DNA of 64,000 nt from Amycolatopsis pretoriensis (GTDB lineage Bacteria; Actinomycetota; Actinomycetes; Mycobacteriales; Pseudonocardiaceae): NCBI RefSeq assembly GCF_900107925.1, contig NZ_FNUJ01000009.1:310001-374000 (forward strand), in the 5' to 3' direction. Under the pieces are notes generated by a model. It had not been told where the DNA came from. It searched no databases and saw nothing but the letters and a program-made list of their open reading frames with translations. A program made the position numbers and the translations under genes. Position 1 is the stretch's first letter. The number at the start of each line of letters is the position of its first letter. Shown piece by piece: positions 16,712 through 25,211 of the stretch.

Positions 16712-17346
16712 CGCTGCTGCTCACCGACGTCCCGGTCGACATCGACCGGGACTCAGCGCGGCGCGCGGCGGCCGAAGAGCTGTCCGACCCGAAGTACCAA
16801 TCCGCCCGGCCGGGCGCGCTGCAGGAGTTCGGCCAGTGGCTCGCCGAGCAGGTCGCGAAGCTGCTGAACGGCGTGTCGAACGTGGTCCCGGGCGGGATTT
16901 TCGGCGTGCTGCTGGTCCTGGTCGTGCTGATCGTGCTCGTAGTGGTGATCCGGCTGCGCACCGGCAAGATCGCCCGCGCGTCCCGGGCCGACCGGGTCGT
17001 CTTCGGCGGCAAGCGGCAGAGCGCGGACGACTACCGCCGCGCGGCCGCCGAAGCCGCCGCGGCCGGCCGGTACGACGACGCCGTCCGCGACCGCTTCCGC
17101 GCCGTCGTGCGGGCCCTGGAAGAACGCGCGCTGCTCGACACCCGCTCCGGCCGGACGGCCGACGAAGCCGCGGCCGAGGCCGGGGTGCTGCTGCCCAACG
17201 TCGCCGCGGACCTGCGCGACGGCGCGCGGCTCTTCGACGACGTCCACTACGGCGGCCGCGAAGGCACCGAAGCCGCTTACCGCACGCTGACCGACCTGGA
17301 CGAACGCTGCCGCCGTGAACGTCCGGTCGCCATGGCGGCCTCGTGA
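16705..17346 (+). CDS. DUF4129 domain protein
   Basis: A 213-residue protein with one membrane helix (IFGVLLVLVVLIVLVVVI, about 65-82). The cytoplasmic DUF4129 domain contains DDYRRAAAEAAAAGRYDDAVRDRFRAVVRALEERALLD and ends GTEAAYRTLTDLD. DUF4129 proteins are regular partners of MoxR ATPases and DUF58 proteins. The ATG at 16705 overlaps the previous stop by 7 bases; GTG 16708 is an alternative. The stop overlaps the next GTG. Confidence 0.87.
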   Translation: MVTLLLTDVPVDIDRDSARRAAAEELSDPKYQSARPGALQEFGQWLAEQVAKLLNGVSNVVPGGIFGVLLVLVVLIVLVVVIRLRTGKIARASRADRVVFGGKRQSADDYRRAAAEAAAAGRYDDAVRDRFRAVVRALEERALLDTRSGRTADEAAAEAGVLLPNVAADLRDGARLFDDVHYGGREGTEAAYRTLTDLDERCRRERPVAMAAS

Positions 17347-18482
17347 GCACCTCCGTCTCGCCGGACGTACACCGGATTTGGCGCGGCGCACGGATTCCGC
17401 TCGCCCTGGTCGCGCTGATCTTCGCCGCGGGCGCGCTGCTCCTGCTCGGCCGCGGCGAGCAGACCCACGGCGCGCTCGAACCCGGCTCCTACGAACCCGG
17501 CGGCGCGCACGCGCTCGCGAAACTCCTGGCGGACCAAGGCGTCGACGTCCGCCCCGCGCACTCGATGGACGAAGCCGACGCGGCCGTCCGCGAAGACGCG
17601 ACGCTGCTGGTCACGCAGCCGGACCTGGTTCCCGCCAAGCGGCTCGACGCGCTGCGCCAGCACGCCGCCGACGTCGTCCTCGTGACGCCGGGAGCGCCGA
17701 CGCTGCAGGACTCGCTGCCGCTGGTGCACCCGGCCGGCCAGAGCGACGTCGCCACACTGCGCCCGGAGTGCACGGTCGCCGCGGCGGTCGCGGCCGGCGA
17801 CGTCACGCTCGGCGGGGTCGGCTACGCCTCGCCCGGCGCGCGGTCGTGCTACCCCGGCGAAGACGGCGGCGGCACGCTGCTGCAGCTCGCCGACTCCGGC
17901 GGCACGACGACGCTGCTCGGCTCGCCGGCGCCGCTGACCAACGCGCGGCTCGCCGACGAGGGCAACGCGGCGCTGGGCCTGCACCTGCTCGGGCAGCACA
18001 AGACGCTGGTCTGGTACCTGCCGTCGATCGCCGACCCCGGGCTCGACGACACCCGCAAATCGATCTTCGAGCTGATCCCGGACGGCTGGTACTACGGTGC
18101 GGCGCAGGCGTTCATCGCCGTGGCGCTGCTGGCGCTGTGGCGGGCGCGCCGGCTCGGCCCGGTCGTCACCGAGCCGCTGCCGATCGTCGTCCGCGCGGCC
18201 GAAACCGCGGAGGGCCGCGCCCGGCTGTACCGGCGGGCGAAGGCCGCGGACCACGCGGGCGAGACACTGCGGGAGGCGGCGCGGACGCGGCTGCGGACCG
18301 TGCTCGGCCTGCCGCGTGACGCCGACGCGGCCGCGCTGGTGCACTCGGTGAGCGAGCGGACCGGGCGGCCGGCGAACGAAATCGGCGCGGTGCTCTACGG
18401 CCCGCCGGTGCCGGACGACCCGGCGCTGGTCCGGCTGGCCGGCGAACTGGACAGGGTGGAACGAGAGGCAGGGCGAACTTGA
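17343..18482 (+). CDS. DUF4350 domain membrane protein
   Basis: A 379-residue protein with an N-terminal helix (IPLALVALIFAAGALLLLG), an extracytoplasmic DUF4350 region (GGAHALAKLLADQGVDVRPA, then DATLLVTQPDLV), and a second helix near AAQAFIAVALLALWRA before a cytoplasmic tail. The region resembles the GATase-like domain found next to MoxR. Both ends overlap neighbours by four bases (GTGA at the start, TTGA at the end), so all genes from 15500 to 20738 are translationally coupled. Function is inferred only from this context. Confidence 0.88.
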   Translation: MSTSVSPDVHRIWRGARIPLALVALIFAAGALLLLGRGEQTHGALEPGSYEPGGAHALAKLLADQGVDVRPAHSMDEADAAVREDATLLVTQPDLVPAKRLDALRQHAADVVLVTPGAPTLQDSLPLVHPAGQSDVATLRPECTVAAAVAAGDVTLGGVGYASPGARSCYPGEDGGGTLLQLADSGGTTTLLGSPAPLTNARLADEGNAALGLHLLGQHKTLVWYLPSIADPGLDDTRKSIFELIPDGWYYGAAQAFIAVALLALWRARRLGPVVTEPLPIVVRAAETAEGRARLYRRAKAADHAGETLREAARTRLRTVLGLPRDADAAALVHSVSERTGRPANEIGAVLYGPPVPDDPALVRLAGELDRVEREAGRT

Positions 18483-19444
18483 CCAGCGAGAACGCGACCG
18501 GGGCCCGTGACGCGCTGATCGCGCTGCGCGCCGAGGTCGGCAAGGCCGTCGTCGGCAACGACGCCGCCGTCACCGGGCTGATCCTGGCCCTGCTGTGCCG
18601 GGGGCACGTGCTGCTCGAAGGCGTCCCGGGCGTGGCGAAGACGCTGCTGGTGCGGGCATTGGCCGCGGCGCTGGACCTGGAGACCACGCGCGTGCAGTTC
18701 ACGCCGGACCTGATGCCCGGCGACGTCACCGGCTCGATCGTCTACGACGCCCACAGCGGCGAGTTCTCCTTCCGCGAGGGCCCGGTGTTCACGAACCTGC
18801 TGCTCGCCGACGAGATCAACCGGACGCCGCCGAAGACGCAGTCGTCGCTGCTGGAGGCGATGGAGGAGCGGCAGGTTTCGCTCGACGGCAAGACGCGGCC
18901 GCTGCCCGACCCGTTCATCGTGATCGCCACGCAGAACCCGGTGGAGTACGAGGGCACCTACCCGCTGCCGGAGGCGCAGCTGGACCGGTTCCTGCTGAAG
19001 CTGACGATGCCGGCGCCGTCGCGCGAGGACGAGATCGGCATCCTGTGGCGGCACGCGCAGGGTTTCGACCCGCGCAACCTCGCCGCGGCGGGCCTCAAGG
19101 CGGTCGCGGGCGCGCCGGAGCTGGCGGCCGCGCGGGAAGCCGTGGCGCGCGTGACGGTCGGGCCCGAGGTGATCGGGTACGTCGTCGACCTGTGCCGGGC
19201 GACGCGGCAGCTGCCGTCGGTGCGGATCGGCGTTTCTCCCCGCGGGGCAACGGCTTTGCTCGCGGTGACGCGGGCGTGGGCGTGGCTGGCGGGGCGCGAC
19301 TACGCGACCCCGGACGACGTGAAGGCGTTGGCGCGCCCCGCGTTGCGGCACCGCCTGGACGTCCGGCCCGAGGCCGAGCTGGAAGGCGTCACCGCGGACG
19401 GCGTCCTCGACCGCGTGCTCGCGTCCGTGCCCGTGCCGCGCTGA
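18479..19444 (+). CDS. MoxR-family AAA+ ATPase
   Basis: A 321-residue AAA+ protein. Walker A is GVPGVAKT, Walker B with sensor context is LLLADEINRTPPKTQSSLLEAMEE, sensor 1 is VIATQNPVEYEGTYPLPEAQLDRFL, and a C-terminal lid contains VSPRGATALLAVTRAWA. MoxR proteins act as chaperones that remodel partner proteins, commonly vWA/DUF58 proteins encoded beside them. The start is TTG at 18479, overlapping the previous TGA and preceded by AGGCAGGG. The next gene begins 1 base after the stop. Confidence 0.95.
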   Translation: MTSENATGARDALIALRAEVGKAVVGNDAAVTGLILALLCRGHVLLEGVPGVAKTLLVRALAAALDLETTRVQFTPDLMPGDVTGSIVYDAHSGEFSFREGPVFTNLLLADEINRTPPKTQSSLLEAMEERQVSLDGKTRPLPDPFIVIATQNPVEYEGTYPLPEAQLDRFLLKLTMPAPSREDEIGILWRHAQGFDPRNLAAAGLKAVAGAPELAAAREAVARVTVGPEVIGYVVDLCRATRQLPSVRIGVSPRGATALLAVTRAWAWLAGRDYATPDDVKALARPALRHRLDVRPEAELEGVTADGVLDRVLASVPVPR

Positions 19445-19445
19445 C

Positions 19446-20738
19446 ATGGCGGTCACCGGAAGGCTCGGGCTGCTCGCGCTGTTCGGCGCGCTGGTGGTCG
19501 GGCTGCTCGCGCCGTCGGACCTCGGGATCGCCGCGGTCGGCGGCGTGCTCCTGCTGCTCGTGGTCGTCGACCTGGTGCTGGCCGGGGGTGTTCGGCCACT
19601 GACATTTCAGAGGTCAGGTGATACCTCGGTGCGGCTCGGCGAGCCGTGCGAGGTGACGCTGGTCGTCGCCAATCCCGGTCGTCGTGCGGTGCGCGGGTTG
19701 CTGCGGGACGCCTGGCCGCCCAGCGCCGGTGCTTCCGATCGGCATTCGGTGCGCGTCCCGCCGGGGGAGCGCCGGGCGCTGGTGACGGCGTTGCGGCCGT
19801 CACGGCGCGGTGACCGGACGGCGGCGCGCGTGACGGTCCGGTCGGTGGGGCCGCTGGGTCTGGCGGCGCGGCAAGGTTCGCACTCGGTGCCCTGGACCGT
19901 GCGGGTGCTGCCGCCGTTCCACAGCCGCAAGCACTTGCCGTCCCGGCTGGCGCGTTTGCAGCAGCTCGACGGCCGCAACGCGGTCCTGATCCGGGGCCAG
20001 GGCACGGAATTCGACTCGCTGCGCGAGTACGTGATCGGCGACGACGTCCGTTCGATCGACTGGCGCGCGACGGCCCGGGCGGCGGACGTCATGGTCCGCA
20101 CGTGGCGTCCCGAGCGCGACCGGCACGTGGTGCTGGTGCTCGACACGGGCCGCGTGTCGGCCGGCCGCGTCGGCGACGCCCCGCGCCTGGACGCGGCGAT
20201 GGACGCGGCGTTGTTGCTGGCGGCGTTGGCATCCCGCGCCGGCGACCGCGTCGACCTGCTGGCGTACGACCGGCGGCTGCGCGCGGCGGTGCAGGGTTCG
20301 TCGGGGGCTTCTTTGCTGACGTCCTTGGTGAACGCGATGGCGCCCCTGGAACCTTCTCTGGTCGAGACGGACTCGCGGGGGATGGTCGCGGAGGTGTTGC
20401 AGCGGACCCGGCGGCGGGCACTGGTCGTGTTGCTGACGGGGCTCGACGCGGCGCCGCTGGAGGAGGGGCTGTTCCCGGTGTTGGGTTCGCTGACCGCGCG
20501 GCACGAGCTGATCGTGGCGTCGGTGGCGGACCCGCGGGTGGCGGAGATGCTGTCGGGACGCGAGGACGCGGAGGCGGTGTACGACGCGGCGGCGGCGTCC
20601 CGCACGGTGGCGGAGCGCCGGCGCGTGACGGAACGCTTGGGGCGGCACGGGGTCAGCGTGGTGGACGCGGTGCCGGAGGAACTGCCGCCGGCGTTGGCGG
20701 ACCGGTACTTGGCGCTGAAGGCGGCGGGGCGGCTCTAA
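19446..20738 (+). CDS. DUF58 protein (vWA-like MoxR partner)
   Basis: A 430-residue protein. Two membrane segments at the N-terminus (LGLLALFGALVVGLLAPS and GVLLLLVVVDLVLAGGV) precede a beta-rich region and the DUF58 signature GTEFDSLREYVIGDDVRSIDWRATAR. A vWA-like fold follows with HVVLVLDTGRVSAG. DUF58 proteins are the usual clients of MoxR ATPases and probably work at the membrane. It is the last gene of the plus-strand run. Confidence 0.92.
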   Translation: MAVTGRLGLLALFGALVVGLLAPSDLGIAAVGGVLLLLVVVDLVLAGGVRPLTFQRSGDTSVRLGEPCEVTLVVANPGRRAVRGLLRDAWPPSAGASDRHSVRVPPGERRALVTALRPSRRGDRTAARVTVRSVGPLGLAARQGSHSVPWTVRVLPPFHSRKHLPSRLARLQQLDGRNAVLIRGQGTEFDSLREYVIGDDVRSIDWRATARAADVMVRTWRPERDRHVVLVLDTGRVSAGRVGDAPRLDAAMDAALLLAALASRAGDRVDLLAYDRRLRAAVQGSSGASLLTSLVNAMAPLEPSLVETDSRGMVAEVLQRTRRRALVVLLTGLDAAPLEEGLFPVLGSLTARHELIVASVADPRVAEMLSGREDAEAVYDAAAASRTVAERRRVTERLGRHGVSVVDAVPEELPPALADRYLALKAAGRL

Positions 20739-20754
20739 GCAGCTTCGGACCCTG

Positions 20755-20982
20755 TCAAGCGACCCACCTTTGTCCGTCCCAACGCCACAAAGCGCCGTTG
20801 ACGTTGAACTCCTCGGGCAGACCCCACACGGGCGTGACGGTGGTCGTCGTCCGCTTGCCGATGATCGTGACCGCGATCCAGCCGGGAAGCCACAGCCCGC
20901 AGGTGGCCAGCGTGATCAGTAGGTGGATCAGGTGCAAGATCGCCGTCAGCGGCTCGCGGGTCTTGATCGTGCGCGGCGTCAT
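20755..20982 (-). CDS. Small membrane protein with WRWDGQRWV tail
   Basis: A 75-residue protein with one or two hydrophobic stretches (LTAILHLIHLLITLATCGLWLPGWIAVTIIG) and a C-terminal NGALWRWDGQRWVA, a motif resembling the short aromatic repeat of DUF2510-like actinobacterial proteins. It starts 2 bases after the SpoIIM stop (TAG-GT-ATG) and must be co-translated with it. Function is unknown. Confidence 0.7.
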   Translation of the reverse strand: MTPRTIKTREPLTAILHLIHLLITLATCGLWLPGWIAVTIIGKRTTTTVTPVWGLPEEFNVNGALWRWDGQRWVA

Positions 20983-20984
20983 AC

Positions 20985-21992
20985 CTACGCCGCTTCGGGC
21001 AGGAAGTCCCCGGCGTCGCGGGCATCGAGGTCGCCGACCTCGCCCTCCTTCGCCGCCCGCCGGCCCAGCGTGAACACGTACACCAGGAACAGCACCTCGA
21101 CCAGCACCCCGATGCCCACCCGGAGCCACGTCGGCCAGCCCGACGGTGTCACGAACGCCTCGATGAGCCCCGTCACGAACAGCACGCACGCCAGCCCGAG
21201 CGCCATGACCACCACCGACCGGCCCTGCTCGGCCAACGCGGCGGTACGGGACCGGCGGCCGGGATCCACCACCGTCCAGCCGAGCTTCAGCCCCGTGCCC
21301 GCCGCGACGAACACCGCCGTCAGCTCCAGCAGACCGTGGGGGAGCAGGAGGCCGATCATCACGTCGCCGCGGCCGGCCGCGCTCATCGCGCCGATGATCA
21401 CGCCCGCGTTGAGCGCGTTCATCCACAACGCGCCGATCACCGGCAGGCCCAGCGCGACTCCCAGGAACAGGCACGTCGCCGCCACCCAGGCGTTGTTCGT
21501 CCACACGCGCGCCGCGAACGAGGTCGCCGGGCCCGTCGAGTAGTACGCCTCCGCGTCGCCGCCGGGCTTGGTCAGCTGGTTCAGCTCGTCCGCGCTGCCG
21601 ATCGACGCGCGGACGTTCGGGTCGCCCGCGACCCAGACGGCGATCACCGCCATCACCGCGATCGACACCAGCGCCGCCGGGATCCACCAGCGCCGCGAGA
21701 GGTAGACGGCGGCGGGGAAGCGGCGCGTGAAGAACAGCGCGACCTCGCGCCACGCGGGGTTGTGCGACCCGGAGATCGCGCTCCGGCCGCGTGCGACCAG
21801 TCCGGACAGCCGGCTCACGAGCGCCGGGTCGGGCGCGACCGAGCGGACGATCGACAAGTGCGTCGCGGTGCGCTGGTAGAGCGTCACCAGTTCGTCGGCC
21901 TCGGCACCGGTCAGCTTGCCGCCGCGGTGGGTCAGCTCGCCGAGCCGGTTCCACTCCGCCGAGTGCGTCGCGACGAACACGTCCACATCCAC
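20985..21992 (-). CDS. SpoIIM-family (stage II sporulation protein M) membrane protein
   Basis: A 335-residue protein. The soluble N-terminus (DVFVATHSAEWNRLGELTHRG, then ADELVTLYQRTATHLSIVRS) is typical. About six membrane segments follow, including the loop NNAWVAATCLFLGVALGLPVIGALWMNALNAG and LLPHGLLELTAVFVAAGTGLKLG, both hallmarks of the family. In Bacillus SpoIIM acts with SpoIID/P in engulfment; non-sporulating actinobacteria keep it beside MoxR and RDD genes. GTG 21992 is chosen from the AGGGTGG site. It is divergent from the RDD gene. Confidence 0.9.
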   Translation of the reverse strand: MDVDVFVATHSAEWNRLGELTHRGGKLTGAEADELVTLYQRTATHLSIVRSVAPDPALVSRLSGLVARGRSAISGSHNPAWREVALFFTRRFPAAVYLSRRWWIPAALVSIAVMAVIAVWVAGDPNVRASIGSADELNQLTKPGGDAEAYYSTGPATSFAARVWTNNAWVAATCLFLGVALGLPVIGALWMNALNAGVIIGAMSAAGRGDVMIGLLLPHGLLELTAVFVAAGTGLKLGWTVVDPGRRSRTAALAEQGRSVVVMALGLACVLFVTGLIEAFVTPSGWPTWLRVGIGVLVEVLFLVYVFTLGRRAAKEGEVGDLDARDAGDFLPEAA

Positions 21993-22026
21993 GCCGACCA
22001 CCCTAACCGGTCGCTACGCTGGCCTG

Positions 22027-23058
22027 GTGCACGAGGAATCGGAGCTGGTCACCGGGGAAGCCGTCGTCCTGGACCTGCGCGTCGCGAAACTCGCGAGCCG
22101 CGCGCTGGCGATGCTGCTGGACGTCCTCGTGCAGTTCGCGCTGCTGCTCGGCGCGTTCTTCGTCCTGACGCTCACGGTCCCGGGCGAGGACGAATCGCTC
22201 GCGCTGACCCTGATCCTGGTGTTCCTGGTGCTGATCCTGGTCGGCTACCCGGTGCTGTCCGAGACGCTCTCGCGCGGCCGGTCGCTGGGCAAGATGGCGG
22301 TGGGCCTGCGCGTGGTGCGCGTCGACGGCGGCCCGATCCGCTTCCGGCACGCCCTGACCCGCGGGCTGGCGGGGTTCGTCATCGACTTCTGGGCGCTCGG
22401 GGTGTTCGGGGCGGTGGCGGTGATCGTGTCGCTGTGTTCGTCCGACGGCCGCCGCGTGGGCGACTTCCTGGCGGGCACGCTGGTGATCCGCGACCGCGTC
22501 CCGGAAAGCGCGGGCTACCCGGCGATCGGCATGCCGCCGGGCCTCGAGGGCTGGGCGGCCCAGCTCGACCTGACCCGGCTCCCGGACGACCTCGCGCTGG
22601 CGAGCCGCCAGTTCCTGGGCCGGTTCGGCCAGCTGGCCCCGGAGGCGGCGCACGCGCTGGGCTGGAGCCTGGCGCAGCAGGTGGGCAACGCGCTGGGAAC
22701 GCCGGTGCCGCCGGGGGTCCCGCCGTGGGCGTTCCTGGCGGCGGTGCTGGCGGAACGGCGGAACCGGGACCACGCGCGGGCGATGCAGGCGTACGCGGCG
22801 CAGGTGGAAGCGGCGCGGGGGAACGTGCCGGCCGGCCCGGGATACGGGCAGGCTGCCTACGGCACCGGCGCGCAGCCGGCCGCGCCTGGGTACGGGGAGG
22901 CCGCCTACGCCACCGGCGCGCAGCCGCCCGCGCCCTCGCCGTGGTCGGCCGCGGCAACCGGACCGGCGGCTCCCGGCCCGGTCGAGGTGGATCCGCCGAC
23001 CCCGCCGTCCGGTACACCGGCGCCGGCCGCCGAGAACCCGTTCGCGCCGCCGAGCTGA
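22027..23058 (+). CDS. RDD-family membrane protein
   Basis: A 343-residue protein. The RDD domain covers roughly residues 10-160, with VAKLASRALAMLLDVLVQFALL, SLGKMAVGLRVVRVDGGPIRFRHALTRG and DGRRVGDFLAGTLVIRD. A long cytoplasmic tail ends in two near-identical repeats of the form GYGxAAYxTGAQPxAP and a Pro-rich end. The GTG at 22027 leaves 34 bases to the divergent SpoIIM start. RDD, SpoIIM and DUF58 genes recur together and probably build one membrane assembly. Confidence 0.9.
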   Translation: MHEESELVTGEAVVLDLRVAKLASRALAMLLDVLVQFALLLGAFFVLTLTVPGEDESLALTLILVFLVLILVGYPVLSETLSRGRSLGKMAVGLRVVRVDGGPIRFRHALTRGLAGFVIDFWALGVFGAVAVIVSLCSSDGRRVGDFLAGTLVIRDRVPESAGYPAIGMPPGLEGWAAQLDLTRLPDDLALASRQFLGRFGQLAPEAAHALGWSLAQQVGNALGTPVPPGVPPWAFLAAVLAERRNRDHARAMQAYAAQVEAARGNVPAGPGYGQAAYGTGAQPAAPGYGEAAYATGAQPPAPSPWSAAATGPAAPGPVEVDPPTPPSGTPAPAAENPFAPPS

Positions 23059-23064
23059 CCGAGT

Positions 23065-23576
23065 TCAAGCCCTTTCGACGACGTAATCGTCGCCCGGGAA
23101 GCCTTCGGGGATGACCGGCGCGCTGATCTCGCCCTTGGTCAGGCCGGTCCAGAATTCGCCGAAGCCGCCGTCGAACTCCCACCACTGTGAGCTCTCCTCG
23201 ACGAGGACCGTCCACTCGGACGGCCCTCCGCGGGTTCGCCAGAAGTAGTGCCCCAAGTCGTCGTCGAAGCCCCAGGGGAGCAGGCCGCCGTCGGCGGGGT
23301 ACATCGCCAAGGACAACGCGGGCGGTCCGAAGGTCGCTCCGAAGGCGCGCCACGCGTTGCGGATCCGTTCGCCGGAGGCGAGCAGGTTCATGACGGGGTC
23401 GGGGTGGCCGGGTGCAGGATGGTGATCAGCGAGCCGACGTAGAGCGCGGGGTACTGCTCGGCGTAGGACTTGTAGTCGTCGGGCAGGCCGATGCCGAGCG
23501 AACCCTCGACTTCCGCCCAGTCGACGACTTGAGGCTCTCGCGGCTCGTCGCCGAACACCGCGCGGAAATCGGTCAT
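23065..23576 (-). pseudogene. SMI1/KNR4 (SUKH) family gene split by a frameshift
   Basis: The first part, 23576 to 23388, encodes 62 residues of a SUKH N-terminus (VDWAEVEGSLGIGLPDDYKSYAEQYPALYVG) and stops just after a C-rich run, ending LHPATPTPS. The second part, 23391 to 23065, encodes 108 residues of a typical SUKH second half (LPWGFDDDLGHYFWRT, SSQWWEFDGGFGEFW). One extra C in the run near 23400 would restore a single frame reading LHPATPDPVMNLL. The stop of part one and the ATG of part two overlap as ATGA, so coupled translation of two pieces is conceivable. SUKH proteins often act as immunity proteins, but no toxin gene is adjacent. Confidence 0.75.
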
Positions 23577-23600
23577 CGCGCTTCCCTTCCGTCCGCCGGG

Positions 23601-25106
23601 CTAGGAGACGTCTCCCGAAGCCGACAGCCACGTGTTGCACTGCTGGTTGCGGTTCTTCGTCGCGCCGTGTTGCCACCACGAGATGTTGTGCCTGGCGCTG
23701 CCGTGGTCGCGCTTGCCGTTGCGGGCGTAGTCGTCGCCGCGGTCCTGGGCGTTCCACGCCTCGTTGTAGATGTTCTTGTCGACCGAGCCGCCGGACACCG
23801 ACGCCGAGCCGAGGAACATCCCCGAGAAGCACTGCGCCTCGAGTTCCATCCGGCGCGACAGCTCCAGGCCGACCGCCGAGTCGGCGCCCGCGTCGTAGCG
23901 CTGGTCGCCGTACGCCTCGGTGATGCCGGCCAGGTTCTGCACGTGGTGGCCGTACTCGTGGGCCAGGATCGACAGGTACGGGCCGGGGTGGTTGCCCCAC
24001 ACGTCGATCTCGATGCGGTCCATCGGCATGTAGATCGTGTCGTTCGACGGGCAGTAGAACGGCGTGACCCCGGTCGTCGTGCCGCCGCTGCCGCACGGCG
24101 TCGACGACTCCGAAAGCGACTGCGGCACCGACAGCTTCGGCGACCGGAACGGCAGGTCGACGGCGCCGAGCATGCGCGACCACATTGCGTCGAGGCAGGC
24201 GATCCCGGACTGGAAGAAGCGGGTGGCGCTGCCCTGGTCGGTCGCCCAGCGGCTCAGCGAGCAGGGGACGTTCTGCAGGCCGTAGTCGGCGCTGGCGAAC
24301 ATCGGGTTGTTCCCGGTCGCGACGACCGAACGCGGGCCGCTCGGTTGTTCGGACGTGCGGGTCGTGCGCTCGGTGGTCCGGCTGGTGGTCGTTTCCTCGG
24401 TGGACGACGTGGTTTCGGTGGTCTCGCGGGCGGAGGTGGTCTCGTAGGTGTCCGAGGGGTAGGTGCTCGAGTAGCCGGCGTCGGCGACGTGCCGGGTGTT
24501 GCCGCCGATCAGCGCGACGGCCGCGACGAGCCCCCCGACCACGGCGACGATCCCGATGATCGCGACGGCGACGATGACCCCGGTGTTCGACTTCTTGGCG
24601 ACGTAGGGCCGGTACCCGGGAGCGAACCGCGGGCCGAAGGGGGCTCCGGGCGGCGGGCCGGCGTAGGCCGGGGTGAAGACGGGCGGCGCGGCGGCGGCCG
24701 GCGGGGGGAGCGGCGCGCGGGCGGGGAAGCCGGGACGCGGGTAGGGGCCGGACGGCGGGCCGGGGAAGCCTTGCGTGCCCTGCGGACCTCGGGCCGGCCC
24801 GCCGGGCGCGCCTTGCCACTGCGGAGGGCCGCCGGGCGCTGGGTTGGGCTGGGTGTGCGGTGGTTGCGCCGGGCCGCCGGGGGCGCCGCCCTGCCACTGC
24901 GGTGCGGGGCCTGGCTGGGGAGCGCCGCCGGGCGCCTGCCCGCCGGGGCCCGGGCCCTGCTGCGGAGGTCCGCCGGGCTGCCCCTGCGGCAGCGGCCGAA
25001 CCCCGGGCGGCGGCAACGGCCGCGCTCCCGGCGGCGGCACCGGCCGCCGCGGGTCCTGCGGACCAGGACCAGGACCGGAACCAGGACCCTGCGGGCCGTG
25101 CGTCAT
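23601..25106 (-). CDS. Neutral zinc metallopeptidase with long Pro/Gly-rich N-terminus
   Basis: A 501-residue protein. The first 170 or so residues are almost entirely Pro, Gly, Gln and Ala. A membrane helix (VIVAVAIIGIVAVVGGLVAAVALI) is followed by a Thr/Ser/Glu-rich stalk (TTETTSSTEETTTSRTT) and a YpfJ-like peptidase domain with ILAHEYGHHVQNLAG and ELEAQCFSGMFLG, ending ISWWQHGATKNRNQQCNTW. It parallels the peptidase at 14233-15306, with longer low-complexity arms. The catalytic domain should lie outside the membrane. Substrate unknown. Confidence 0.88.
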   Translation of the reverse strand: MTHGPQGPGSGPGPGPQDPRRPVPPPGARPLPPPGVRPLPQGQPGGPPQQGPGPGGQAPGGAPQPGPAPQWQGGAPGGPAQPPHTQPNPAPGGPPQWQGAPGGPARGPQGTQGFPGPPSGPYPRPGFPARAPLPPPAAAAPPVFTPAYAGPPPGAPFGPRFAPGYRPYVAKKSNTGVIVAVAIIGIVAVVGGLVAAVALIGGNTRHVADAGYSSTYPSDTYETTSARETTETTSSTEETTTSRTTERTTRTSEQPSGPRSVVATGNNPMFASADYGLQNVPCSLSRWATDQGSATRFFQSGIACLDAMWSRMLGAVDLPFRSPKLSVPQSLSESSTPCGSGGTTTGVTPFYCPSNDTIYMPMDRIEIDVWGNHPGPYLSILAHEYGHHVQNLAGITEAYGDQRYDAGADSAVGLELSRRMELEAQCFSGMFLGSASVSGGSVDKNIYNEAWNAQDRGDDYARNGKRDHGSARHNISWWQHGATKNRNQQCNTWLSASGDVS

Positions 25107-25211
25107 GAAAGCGGAACCCCCCGTGCGATTTCCCCGTCGGAACCGGCGTACCTGCGGTGATCTCGCCGTTCCGGGCGTCAGCATAGATCGAGTGCTCTAG
25201 GGTGTGGTGCT

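Noticed and set aside
24775..25200. Cys/Gly/Pro-rich plus-strand frame opposite the second metallopeptidase
   Set aside because: It is the antisense of the Pro/Gly-rich arm and has no ribosome site or family.
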